From Candidatus Albibeggiatoa sp. nov. NOAA (lineage in GTDB: Bacteria > Pseudomonadota > Gammaproteobacteria > Beggiatoales > Beggiatoaceae): DNA of 64,000 nt. The DNA is taken from assembly GCA_025800385.1 (NCBI GenBank), contig JAOXRS010000008.1, forward strand, positions 124,001 to 188,000, in the 5' to 3' direction. A program made the translations under genes and the position numbers. The notes beneath the pieces were generated by a model. That model saw only the letters and a program-made list of their open reading frames with translations. It did not search any database and had not been told where the DNA came from. This document shows, in pieces, positions 18,901 to 27,500 of the stretch (position 1 is the stretch's first letter; each line of letters begins with the position of its first letter).

Positions 18901-19288
18901 CAATTATTATTGATATAGTAAAAATTATCGTTCCTGTAAAAAGCCAGAGTGATAAGGCTTTAGTATCTTTATCTACAATCGTAAAAAACTTCTGAATACT
19001 AAAGCCAGTAGTTGTTTTAATATCCCTTTTTTTTGAAGTAAATAGGATAATAACCACTCCAATAAATATAAAAACTACAGCAGTCATCCAAATAAAATGA
19101 ATACTATTAGTAAGAAACCAAAATGGAATCCCAACTAAACCACCCCATAATAAACCACTGACCACTGCTGCCCAAAACTCTGGCATACCCACTTTTTCAG
19201 CTCTATCCATCACATCTAATGGGCGTAAATAGAACTCAATCAACCATAACCAACAATGACGAAAAATATGAGAAAGGGCTTTGTTCAT
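15914..19288 (-). CDS. Polytopic membrane protein with C-terminal STAND/AAA-type ATPase
   Basis: The 1124-residue protein has three parts. Residues of about 37-375 contain ten or eleven hydrophobic segments, so it is an integral membrane protein. Residues of about 380-750 form a soluble helical and beta region (long Gln/Lys-rich helices near 520-650). Residues 754-1124 are an ORC/Cdc6-like or STAND-like P-loop ATPase: FTGRSDLINWL, Walker A GQRRIGKSS (792-800), Walker B FLLMIDEADLM (near 876-886), FCGTYQL and the sensor-like TNGHPYLLQKLG, then a winged-helix-like tail. A second membrane ATPase gene lies 13 bases upstream in the same direction, suggesting co-expression. The membrane-coding part is far more AT-rich than the ATPase-coding part. 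The role is unknown; a signalling or conflict function is inferred. Confidence 0.75.
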   Translation of the reverse strand: MNKALSHIFRHCWLWLIEFYLRPLDVMDRAEKVGMPEFWAAVVSGLLWGGLVGIPFWFLTNSIHFIWMTAVVFIFIGVVIILFTSKKRDIKTTTGFSIQKFFTIVDKDTKALSLWLFTGTIIFTISIIIEYTTGVPEFVFKDLLPAFKSDLVDILIVCSGIAILTGFPNSLKQDKYNQIIRILAIQSLVVSIILFVHKADSASTSIVFSFAVIFSTIMLVFLFVEFLFTFICIFINKVQDEFYKQINIIHPLFFIISNIFFLYMLFNNLNNMSVSQIIIFSTILASVISSTLKILEVQSIYEKTNFPKVYIFSSHIFLWALLLFDNSQDLELTLVIIYLYLALTGFIFYPFVALFSIWQYRLKNAQQFNQKIFKNMLPFQWQIFPYPLPYLQSFLVHLAQYQNSQIVLIVMHQIQLKSLQVHPVRRATQAIAITPKLAIDFCQTIAEETNSKTLLSLSVNSPLARSFAIITPEPEKDEQIYIWAGSFPPKHSQIEWYQIFHDTSQMNLQTQLRYSLDNLKQYKHYKGYQQLNEQFQQWLKYSRATNLSQLIEIAELQSKNTQGYSQQAVNLLRQQLKDLPKYIKLEAINARREFLNQQKEHLSSLTYGEIPNYWKNLAQRVNQHWQTILEQEAEQAKDILKLDIQLTQNNLVLGQQTLNFKIYSTALAQNICLKINDHAHIFWNHNEVKRDILEAGRDTQLQLTADIKQAGNHTINGILSAQDTNDIEIQHPFSFQILVATKGKPYQIPELAPYTVGTRLNSDTTFTGRSDLINWLTGLWKHPEKSAIVLIGQRRIGKSSLLTKLKRDYQNLSNAAPLIPIFVDIQDVNSDYSFFKTASREMATALKQPVPHISREEPIEDFKDFLFSLELQNQKFLLMIDEADLMPSKKFSADLFHMLRSLMQGEQYPVLVLFCGTYQLQRLAWDYASIFFNTTLMRPVSYLSHNESNELLTRPATDILEYDETALNHAYELTNGHPYLLQKLGSILIEHYNDCVTYGEQRSNYVGYQDIDFIADKLIKASDNAAFIEHWKNSDLATKQILSTLATQTNETNRRQLTIESLSLKLKQEDMPLLSQQIVDIIKQQVKETILKPQGQGYSFVVPLQRRWIEWEYPIKDVRLMLDK

Positions 19289-19301
19289 TTTTGATTGACC
19301 A

Positions 19302-20573
19302 TTAGCATTTATTTTTTACAAACTGCTCGAATAATGGCGAAAATAACTGATAATCCTCTGTCAACAAACCACGTTGCTGTAACTCTTGAGTAATAGGGTT
19401 TTCTCCAACATGCTTGCCATTTGCAACCAATAGTAAAACCTTACGCTCTCGCTCACTACAATGTTTCCACAAAGCCTTAAAATGGGGACGCAATTTATAT
19501 GAAATATCAGCGGGCTTAACATCTTTTTTATCACCAATCGCCCACCAATATTCCGAAGCCACTACTTGCATAAAAAATGGCTGCCGACCTGATAACTGTA
19601 AAATTTCATCAATTTTTGCATTTAAACCACGAACATTGCCTAAACTGGCTTTCATAAAATCTAACAGTGATTGCCGTGCTATTTTTTCATCTAATAAACC
19701 CAGTATATGCGTGTCAAAAATATTCCAAAACTCTGAGCCTAACGCCTTATTGTTATCACAAATGGTTTCCAAATCTTGTCGACTCGATAATACAAAACTG
19801 AAATGATAACCAGGGTTATCACCTAATGAACGCATATTGCCAAAAAACTCATTATCAAAATTTGGATATTTCACCATTTTGTCAAACTCATCAATTAACA
19901 AAACAAAATAATAACCTTGTGCAGCATAATCACGAACAAACTCCTTAAATGCCTCATAATCCATAGCAATTTCAATATCATGTAGAGACAGAGCAGAACA
20001 AATCGCTTGATGCAAATGTACAAAAAAATCTGGCTGCTTACTAAATTGCCAATCCGACATAGTTGTGTGAATACTAATCGTTTGATATTGAGCACCAAGC
20101 CATTGATAAATTTGGAACAATAAAGATGATTTTCCCGACTTATTTTCTCCAACAATACTGACACTTCCTGCATTATCAGCACGAACAAGCGTAGATTGAA
20201 TTTTTCTTAACTCGTTGTCACGACCAAAAAACACAGGAGAATTTGGACATAATGCCTTGCCATCAACAAATGGGTTTTTATTAGGTATACAAGTATTTTG
20301 TACTATTTGAATCTCAGGATTCCCAAGTTGATATTTAAAATTATTAATTTGGGGAATATTTTCAAAATGATCTGGTAATTGAACATCTGGAACACTAGGT
20401 TTAATAACTTTTTTAGGAGAAATAAAACTTCTAAGTAACAAAATAATAAACAGAATAACACCAACAATAATTGCTATATCAAAGTTACCCAAACTAGCAA
20501 TTCCAATAACGATTCCAACAATTCCAATAACAGAATTAACCCAAGTTTCTCCTAACCAAGCAATAATATTCAT
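19302..20573 (-). CDS. Membrane-anchored STAND/AAA-type ATPase
   Basis: The 423-residue protein begins with two transmembrane helices (about 13-30 and 32-49). A short linker leads to a P-loop ATPase: FFGRDNELRKI (115-125), Walker A GENKSGKSS (142-150), Walker B YYFVLLIDEFDK (221-232), the sensor-1-like VLSSR (261-265) and the sensor-2-like SGRQPFFMQ (328-336). Residues of about 365-423 look like a winged helix. The order FxGR, Walker A, DE(F/A)D and G-P-(F/Y) matches the larger downstream partner, so the two are related ATPases with different membrane parts. It is the first gene of the operon. No peptidase, nuclease or TIR domain is attached, so the output is not evident. Confidence 0.78.
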   Translation of the reverse strand: MNIIAWLGETWVNSVIGIVGIVIGIASLGNFDIAIIVGVILFIILLLRSFISPKKVIKPSVPDVQLPDHFENIPQINNFKYQLGNPEIQIVQNTCIPNKNPFVDGKALCPNSPVFFGRDNELRKIQSTLVRADNAGSVSIVGENKSGKSSLLFQIYQWLGAQYQTISIHTTMSDWQFSKQPDFFVHLHQAICSALSLHDIEIAMDYEAFKEFVRDYAAQGYYFVLLIDEFDKMVKYPNFDNEFFGNMRSLGDNPGYHFSFVLSSRQDLETICDNNKALGSEFWNIFDTHILGLLDEKIARQSLLDFMKASLGNVRGLNAKIDEILQLSGRQPFFMQVVASEYWWAIGDKKDVKPADISYKLRPHFKALWKHCSERERKVLLLVANGKHVGENPITQELQQRGLLTEDYQLFSPLFEQFVKNKC

Positions 20574-20746
20574 TAGGTATCATCCATTAAAAACCATATA
20601 AACATCATAACAGATGACCTACCAAAATCATAAAATAGCTAACCTCAAAATCTCTTTAAAATATAAGACTTCCTAAAATTTATTTTTTCTTTATAATCAA
20701 CAAAACAACATTCCTAATTTACAATTCATCATTCCTAATTACATAC

Positions 20747-21130
20747 ATGCCTAAAGAATTTAAACGTCATACTCGTGTAAACGGTTTAGTTCAAAAAGAA
20801 CTATCAGACATCATCCAGCGTGAACTAGAAACCAAGCAACTTGGTATGCTGACCATCTCAGAAGTCGACACTTCGCCCGATTTAAAAAATGCCACGATTT
20901 ACTTTACTTGTTTCGGTGGTGAATTAGACGAAAAAGGTGCAGTGAAATATCTCTCTCAAAAAGCCAGTATCTTACGTCATCATTTATCACAACGTATTAA
21001 CAACATCCGCACTGTGCCCCGTTTACAATTTAAGTACGATGCCAGTGTTGAAGAAGGTAGCCGCTTAAGTGCATTGATTGATTCCGTCTCGCATCAAGAA
21101 GAGGATAAAGACGATGGCGAGAAGGCGTAA
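20747..21130 (+). CDS. rbfA: Ribosome-binding factor A
   Basis: RbfA is a KH-fold protein that binds the 30S subunit and assists late 16S rRNA 5'-end maturation. The 127-residue product shows PKEFKRHTRVNGLVQKELSDII, TISEVDTSPDLKNATIYFTCFG and RTVPRLQFKYDASVEEGSRL, all family hallmarks. The C-terminal tail is acidic and ends in Lys. It overlaps truB by 17 bases, which implies translational coupling. The usual upstream nusA-infB genes are absent; a 173-base AT-rich gap separates it from the divergent ATPase operon. Confidence 0.96.
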   Translation: MPKEFKRHTRVNGLVQKELSDIIQRELETKQLGMLTISEVDTSPDLKNATIYFTCFGGELDEKGAVKYLSQKASILRHHLSQRINNIRTVPRLQFKYDASVEEGSRLSALIDSVSHQEEDKDDGEKA

Positions 21131-22019
21131 AGGTCGCAACGTCCATGGGATTTTATTGCTGAACAAGCCAACGGGCATGACTTCCAATAAAATCTTGCAA
21201 AAAGTCAAACATTTATACAATGCCAATAAAGCAGGACATACAGGCAGCTTAGACCCTTTGGCTACAGGTTTATTGCCGCTATGTTTGGGTGAAGCGACAA
21301 AGGTCTCACATTTTTTACTTGATGTGGATAAGCGTTATGTTGCTGAATGCCATTTAGGCGTGACCACGATTACCGCAGACAGTGAAGGCGAGATATTACA
21401 AGAACGTCCAATCGACGGAGTCAGTACAGAGCAAATTGAACAAGTTGTGCAGCAGTTTATCGGTGAGCAAATGCAGTTGCCACCAATGTATTCCGCATTA
21501 AAGCATCAAGGACAGCCACTATATAAGTTAGCACGAAAAGGCCAAACCGTAGAACGTGAAGCGCGTCCAATTACAATTTTTGACATCAAAATTATTGACA
21601 TCAGTTTGCCGAAAATTGTGATTGATGTGCATTGTTCAAAAGGGACATATATTCGAACGTTGGCGGAAGATATTGGCGAAGCTTTGGGTTGTGGGGCGCA
21701 TATCAGTGCATTGCATCGTAGTGAAGTGGGGCATTATCAAGACATGATTGATTTTGACACTTTGCAAGAGATTGCGACTCAAGGTTTTGAAGCGTTGGAC
21801 GAATTATTAATTCCAATTGATACCGCATTACCACATTTGCCAGCATTGCATTTGACTGATGAGCTGAGCTTTTATATTCGTCAAGGCCAAGCCGTTCAAG
21901 CACCACAAGCTCCAACAGAAGGTTTAATTAAATTATTTACGGCTGAACAAACATTTATCGGTATCGGCCATGTTTTAGAAGATGGACGCATTGCACCAAA
22001 ACGCTTAATGAATTTATAA
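21114..22019 (+). CDS. truB: tRNA pseudouridine-55 synthase TruB
   Basis: TruB makes pseudouridine 55 in the T loop of tRNAs. The 301-residue product has HGILLLNKPTGMTSN, the catalytic Asp47 in GHTGSLDPLATG, MYSALKHQGQPLYKLARKG, KGTYIRTLAEDIG and a short C-terminal PUA-like region. The ATG at 21114 lies inside the end of rbfA, preceded by AAGAGGA, and gives the family N-terminus MARRRKGRNVHG. A longer in-frame extension to 21078 lacks a suitable start. rpsO, often next, is not found here; a sigma-54 activator gene follows after 34 bases. Confidence 0.97.
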   Translation: MARRRKGRNVHGILLLNKPTGMTSNKILQKVKHLYNANKAGHTGSLDPLATGLLPLCLGEATKVSHFLLDVDKRYVAECHLGVTTITADSEGEILQERPIDGVSTEQIEQVVQQFIGEQMQLPPMYSALKHQGQPLYKLARKGQTVEREARPITIFDIKIIDISLPKIVIDVHCSKGTYIRTLAEDIGEALGCGAHISALHRSEVGHYQDMIDFDTLQEIATQGFEALDELLIPIDTALPHLPALHLTDELSFYIRQGQAVQAPQAPTEGLIKLFTAEQTFIGIGHVLEDGRIAPKRLMNL

Positions 22020-22053
22020 TTATACAAACTCGCTAATATAGTTTGGACATTCA

Positions 22054-23013
22054 ATGGCTAACGCATTCAAACATTTACTCGGTACATCTCCAGCATTTGC
22101 TAACACCTTACGCGCTGCAGAAATCGTCGCTCGCACTGATGCCACGGCATTATTATTAGGTGAAAGCGGTACGGGTAAAGAGTTGCTTGCACATGCCATT
22201 CATCATCATAGCTTACGTGCCGACAAACCTTTTATCATCATCAACTGTGCAGCATTGCCCGAGCAATTAGTTGAATCAGAATTATTCGGACATCGCAAAG
22301 GCGCATTCACAGGCGCAACCCAACATCAGCAAGGTAAAATCCAAGCAGCCCAAGGTGGTACACTATTTTTAGATGAAATTGGTGAGCTGCCTTTATCGAT
22401 TCAAGCCAAATTATTGCGTTTTTTAGAATCAGGAGAATGCCAGCCTGTTGGTCAGCAACAAGTGGAAAAAGTTGATACGCGCGTGATTGCTGCAACCCAC
22501 CGTGATTTATACGCATTGTCACAAACAGGTAAATTTAGACAAGACTTGTATTATCGATTGAATATTGTGCCATTGGAATTGCCGCCATTACGCCAACGCA
22601 CTGAAGACATCAGTTTATTAATCAATGCCATCACTCAGCAACTCGCTGACAAACATCAATTATCCGCGCCAATTTACAGCAAAGCCACTTTGAAACTATT
22701 AAAACAGCATTCATGGCAAGGCAATATCCGTGAATTGCGCAATTTCTGTGAGCGGATGTTAATTTTACTCAGTGGTCAAAGCATCGAGCCAAGCAATTTA
22801 CCGCCTGAATTCCAAGCTAAAACCACATCCATTAAACCGACTTCAAATCCCTTTGAATTACCTGAAACAGGCATTGATTTACAAGATTTAGAACAGCAAA
22901 TGATTCAGCAAGCTTTAAGTAAAACTTATGGTAACCGTAGTCAAGCAGCACGTTTATTGGGTTTGACCCGAGATACATTACTGTATCGAATGAAGAAGTA
23001 CGCAATTAATTGA
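22054..23013 (+). CDS. Sigma-54-dependent transcriptional activator without receiver domain
   Basis: The 319-residue protein starts directly with the AAA+ activator domain, as in PspF. Walker A is GESGTGKE (36-43). The sigma-54 contact loop GAFTGA (83-88) is intact. Walker B is [12 protein letters not shown], followed by [22 protein letters not shown] and the sensor-2 [10 protein letters not shown]. Residues of about 280-319 are a Fis-type helix-turn-helix ([24 protein letters not shown]). It should hydrolyse ATP to open sigma-54 promoters, but with no receiver, GAF or PAS input it must be controlled by a partner protein or by its amount. Target genes are not evident nearby. It ends 12 bases from the convergent toxin gene. 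Confidence 0.9.
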   Translation: MANAFKHLLGTSPAFANTLRAAEIVARTDATALLLGESGTGKELLAHAIHHHSLRADKPFIIINCAALPEQLVESELFGHRKGAFTGATQHQQGKIQAAQGGTLFLDEIGELPLSIQAKLLRFLESGECQPVGQQQVEKVDTRVIAATHRDLYALSQTGKFRQDLYYRLNIVPLELPPLRQRTEDISLLINAITQQLADKHQLSAPIYSKATLKLLKQHSWQGNIRELRNFCERMLILLSGQSIEPSNLPPEFQAKTTSIKPTSNPFELPETGIDLQDLEQQMIQQALSKTYGNRSQAARLLGLTRDTLLYRMKKYAIN

Positions 23014-23025
23014 ATAATATGAGAG

Positions 23026-23280
23026 CTATCGATAAACTTCTCGCCGATGCTTAATTTTGAGTACCATGACCGTTACAACATCATCTTGAATATCGTAGAT
23101 TATTCGATAATTACTGACTCTTGCACGGTAATATGGCGAGTTTTTTAGCTTTTTAACACCTGAATGTCTTGGGTTTTCTGCTAGCTTATGAGTTTGTTCG
23201 ATAACTCTTTTTTGTATATCTGCGGATAGTTTTTCTAAATCTTTTAACGCACTTCTTGAGAAATTAACTTGATAAGCCAC
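23026..23280 (-). CDS. RelE/ParE-family toxin
   Basis: The 84-residue protein has the RelE/ParE fold signature: YQVNFSRSALKDLEKLSADIQKRV, NPRHSGVKKLKNSPYYRARVSNYRIIYDIQDD and a C-terminal VMVLKIKHRREVYR. The Lys/Arg-rich C-terminus with HRREVYR matches ribosome-dependent mRNA interferases of the RelE branch more than gyrase-targeting ParE. The start is GTG at 23280, three bases after the antitoxin stop codon, so the two are translationally coupled. Toxin activity is inferred from the family. Confidence 0.88.
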   Translation of the reverse strand: MAYQVNFSRSALKDLEKLSADIQKRVIEQTHKLAENPRHSGVKKLKNSPYYRARVSNYRIIYDIQDDVVTVMVLKIKHRREVYR

Positions 23281-23283
23281 TTT

Positions 23284-23520
23284 CTATAATCCCAAGTGTC
23301 GCTCAACTTGTTGTAAGGAATACGTTTCTTCTTCACCACTATTAATAGCTTTTCTGACTTGATCTGCAGCAATAATGTCTTCTAAGTCTTCAAGCAACTC
23401 TTCATGCTCTAATAAACCATTAAGCAAACAAGTAACCCAATCTTTAACATTGTAGCCATTATCATGTGCTATTTGGATTAAGCGTTGTTCTATATTGTTA
23501 TTTAAATCTAATTGCAGCAT
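23284..23520 (-). CDS. Antitoxin of the RelE-type toxin
   Basis: The 78-residue protein lies directly upstream of the toxin. It starts at the ATG 23520, preceded by GGGGAGT. The first half (LQLDLNNNIEQRLIQIAHDNGYNVKDWV) looks like a short DNA-binding beta-helix unit. The acidic second half (EHEELLEDLEDIIAADQVRKA, ending VERHLGL) is the typical toxin-wrapping helix of RelB-type antitoxins. It should neutralise the toxin and repress the pair from the 88-base gap upstream. Reading the frame further back to 23655 would run into the HD gene and has no ribosome-binding site. Confidence 0.82.
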   Translation of the reverse strand: MLQLDLNNNIEQRLIQIAHDNGYNVKDWVTCLLNGLLEHEELLEDLEDIIAADQVRKAINSGEEETYSLQQVERHLGL

Positions 23521-23608
23521 GGTACTCCCCTCTGTATCACGAGTATTTTTTGAGCGATTAAACGCCGAGGTACTACCTAAAGAGTAGCAGCTCATTTTAA
23601 TAATCCTT

Positions 23609-24448
23609 TCAAAAGTTATAAAACTCTTTGTGCTCAGAAGAAAATACATGGGCATATAAATTAGCTATCCACTGCTTGCCTTCTTGGGTCACTCGTAAAT
23701 AACGTAAACCGTCTTGGATGTAAGTATTCACCATATTCCAATAAAACTGTGGATAATTGCGGCGCAAATCTAAAGGTGAGCCATAACCTAATTTTTCATT
23801 CACGCCCGTTTCTTGGAATTCATAATACAAAGCAGGCAACTTGCGCAGATAACTTGGATCAGCCAACTGCCCAATTAAATCTGCTGCACGCACCAATCCA
23901 GGGTAAGTACCTGTGGCTTGATGATCGGTATCATTTGGTACAGGAAAACGGGTTAACTCAATATTGGCCGCAATCACCTCAGCATCAATTACTGGGTTGC
24001 CACCAAACCGCTCCCGCACAAAAAGTTTACCTCGATCAATATGATATGGCGACATAGATGCATCAGTTGCACCTTCGGGTAATACCACCATCTCATTGCG
24101 AATGCCCGTAGTATAACAACCTTCACGATCATCGCGGCAAATCCCTCGAACATGTCCAATATCATGGCATAACAGAGAAATAATGAAATTCAGCCAATCA
24201 CGATGCGAGACCCCACCTTCACGAATATGCTTACCACGTAAAATTTCTTGGCCAACTAAAGTGACCATAATTGTATGCTCTACATTATGGTAAAGCGCGT
24301 CACTATTGGCAAAATGTTCCAATGACATACGCCCCGCCCAAGCAATGATAGAACTGTTGGACGACTCTAAACTGCCATAATTTCGTGTATATGCGGTTTC
24401 GAGTTGATCTACAAAACCATTAATCAGTAGCTCAGTGGGGTTAAACAT
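23609..24448 (-). CDS. HD-domain metal-dependent phosphohydrolase
   Basis: The 279-residue protein carries the HD superfamily metal site: YHNVEHT (His54 and His58), SLLCHDIGHV (His95-Asp96, His99) and a later RAADLIGQLADP with the fourth Asp ligand. The wider pattern is close to cyanobacterial and Thiotrichales proteins annotated as Npun-type HD phosphohydrolases, related in fold to class I cyclic-nucleotide phosphodiesterases. No sensory or GGDEF domain is attached. Its substrate could be a cyclic nucleotide or another nucleotide; the sequence does not decide. It lies upstream of the antitoxin in the same direction but is probably transcribed separately. Confidence 0.82.
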   Translation of the reverse strand: MFNPTELLINGFVDQLETAYTRNYGSLESSNSSIIAWAGRMSLEHFANSDALYHNVEHTIMVTLVGQEILRGKHIREGGVSHRDWLNFIISLLCHDIGHVRGICRDDREGCYTTGIRNEMVVLPEGATDASMSPYHIDRGKLFVRERFGGNPVIDAEVIAANIELTRFPVPNDTDHQATGTYPGLVRAADLIGQLADPSYLRKLPALYYEFQETGVNEKLGYGSPLDLRRNYPQFYWNMVNTYIQDGLRYLRVTQEGKQWIANLYAHVFSSEHKEFYNF

Positions 24449-24521
24449 AGTTCACTATCCATTTTTTGCTTAATATAACATAGTGCTATGGCATTTTCGA
24501 TTTCAAAAGCCAAATATTTTA

Positions 24522-27500
24522 TTACTCAGTGGCTTGTGTACCTTGCCAAAAGGTTTTAATCGCTTGTTGTGCAGAATCTAGCTCTGTTTTAGTTTTTTGT
24601 AATTCGTTCATACACTTCTCATTCATACTACGCCATTGGTTTTGAAACACCTCCGTAATTGAAGAAGGTACAGTTTTAGGCTGTTGCGCCCGTAACTGCT
24701 CAATTTTTTGCTGAAACTGCTGTTTTTGTAAATCAAGCTGCTGCTCCTTATGTGCAATTTCTTGATAATACTGTGCTTCTTCCACTTGCAACTGATCCAA
24801 GTTTGTTTTGAGTTGTGCAAATTGCTTTTGTAATACGATATATGCTTGTTGCTTCTCTGTCAGCTGCTTTTCGGCCTTTTGTGCCAATGCTTGTGCCTTA
24901 TATAGCTTTTGCTGTAAACCACCCACTTGGCTATCATAATCTTTTTGTAAATCACTCTGACTATCCACCGTCAATTGCATTTGTTGCTGTAAACGAGAAA
25001 TTAACTGACGAGAAGCTTCTGCTTGCTGCATCATGACACTAATTTGCCCATCATAATGTTGCTGCAACTCTTCTTTTTCCTGCTGTGCAACTTGCACTTG
25101 TGTTTGTAAAGTTTTTTGTTGCTCTTCACCTTCTGACAACGCTAATTTTAGCTGCTCAACTTGCTGATGTAATTGAGTTGCAGTTTTCGCTAAATCATTA
25201 GATTGATTAGATAATTTTTTATATTCCTGTTGTAATTGTGCTTGATATTGTTGTAACTGCTGCTGTGTGGTTTGTGATTCAGTTTGTAAGGCTTCTAATT
25301 TATCTTTCGCTGCAGTTAATTCAGCTACTTGTTGTTTTAAATCTTGTTCTGATTGGCGGCTACCAACTAATTGCATTTGTAAATTGGCAATTTTTTGTTG
25401 GGCTTGCTCTAAAGTCGATTTGGTTTTATTTAAACGTGATAATTGATTGTCTTGTAAAGATTGTGCTTGTTTTAACAATGATTTTTTAGTTAATTTAGTT
25501 TTGACCAATGCATCTTCTAAACTACGAATTTTTTGCGCATATTGAGCAATTTTATGTTCAGCTTGCTGTAAATCTTGTTCCATCGCATTGAGCTGTACAG
25601 TCTGATCCTCTGCTGTGGCTTGTAAAGTTTGTTTGTATTCTTCTAATTGGGCAATATGTTCATCAGCCTCATCCATACGCTGAGTATAGCCTCGTTGTGC
25701 AGATTGCATTGCCGCGACTTGTCTTTGGTGTTTGTCTTGCAACGCTTGATGTGCACGTTGTAATTCTTCGTGTTTTTGTACCAGCTGGACATTTTCTTGA
25801 CTTAATTCTGATTTTAAATCCGTTAACTGTTGTGCTAATTCTGTTTTTTGCGCAATGGCCATTTCATGTTGCTCATGCAAATCATCTAGCTCACCTACAA
25901 CTTGAGTAAATTGTTTTTCCGCGCTTTCCAACTCTTGTCGCATTACCTGTAATTGTTTTTGTGCGTCTTGTAAATCTTGTTGCTGTACCTGTTGTTTTTG
26001 TTTTGCATGGGCTAATTGTTGTTGTCTAGATTCTAAATTTTGTTCTACATGGGTTAATTGCTGTTTTAAAGTTTCAATTTCTTCTTCAGACTTTTCTTGT
26101 AATTCTGCATAGCCCTCACGTAATTTTGATTGAGCGGCTAGTAATTGTTGTTGTTCTTGATTGGCTTTTTTTTGTAATTTTTGTAGGTCAGCTTCATGCT
26201 GTAAAGTTGCATTATCGGCTTGTAAACGAGCTTCTTGTAATGCAGCCTGTGTTTTTTGTAATTTAGTTTGTTGCGTTGATAAAACTTGTTGAGATTCTGC
26301 TAATTGGGCTAATAATTTTTCGACTTGGGCTTGATGTTTTAATTGAATGGTTTGATGTAACTGGGTCATTTCTTGTTTGCTGGCGGTGAGTTCCTGTTGT
26401 AAAACAACCACTTCAGATTTTGTTTGCTGCAAGGCTTCAGCATAACCTGACTCTAATTTGTCCCGTTCCTGTAACGCGGTCGCAATTTCCTGCTGCATTT
26501 CACGTTGTTTCGCATTGTATTCTTGTCTTAAATCTTGCTCTAATAATTGTGCCTGTTGTAAATGGGTTTGACTTTGTTCTAATTGCTGTTGAGTTTGCTG
26601 TAATGCTTGCTCTAACTGTTTTACTTGATCTGACTGTTTCTGTAATTGCTCTAATTGTTGATTTTGTAATTTTTCAACCGTGTCATTTAAATTTTGGATT
26701 TCTTGTAAATATTCTTTGCGTAACTGTTCTAAACTTAAATTTTTGTCTGCTTTTTCACGTAATTGCTCTAATTCAGTTTGAGCTTGTTTTAATAAATCTT
26801 GGGTTTGTTGCAATTGCAGTTCATAGGATTGTTGCGCAGTTTGTTTAGCTTCTAAAATAGCTTGTAAACGTTGTTGGTTTTGTTGTTGTAATGACTGTAA
26901 TTGTTGCTTGTATTCTTGTTTAAGCTGGGCAATTTGACTGGAATCGACTAAGGTTGGCTCATTTAATAACTTTGGCATTAACTCCCAATCTTCAACTTCA
27001 ATGCCACACTGTGTTTGCAATTGCTGTAGTTTCGCTTGTGCATCATATAGTTGCTGTTGATATTGACGACTGGTTTGTTGGGTTTGATGTAATTGATTGG
27101 CTAAAGCTTGCTGTACCGTTTCACTTTGCAATTCTAAGCGTTGTAATTGATTTTGACAGTCACGTTTCACTACATCTGTAACCTTATTGTTAGGCATTAC
27201 TGGCGGATTTAAACCCATACTGCTTTGTAATTTTTCAACTAAAGCCTGCTGCATAATTTGGGCTTCTTGCTGTTTTTGTTGCAGAAGATTTTGATAATAA
27301 TCAATTAAATGCTGTTTTTCGGCCTCCAGCCGTGGCATGGCATCATTGTGCACAGTTTGTAAATTTTGCTGACATTCTTCTAAACCATCACATTGTGGAT
27401 TGGCCAATGTTGTATTTAAAGTTTCAATCTGCTGTTGTGCTGCTTCCAATTTTTCCCGATATTCAACAGCTTGTTTTTGCTCTTTTTCTAATGCCTGACG

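Noticed and set aside
23521..23655. 45-residue N-terminal extension of the antitoxin
   Set aside because: It overlaps the HD gene end and lacks a start signal; GGGGAGT stands before the ATG at 23520.
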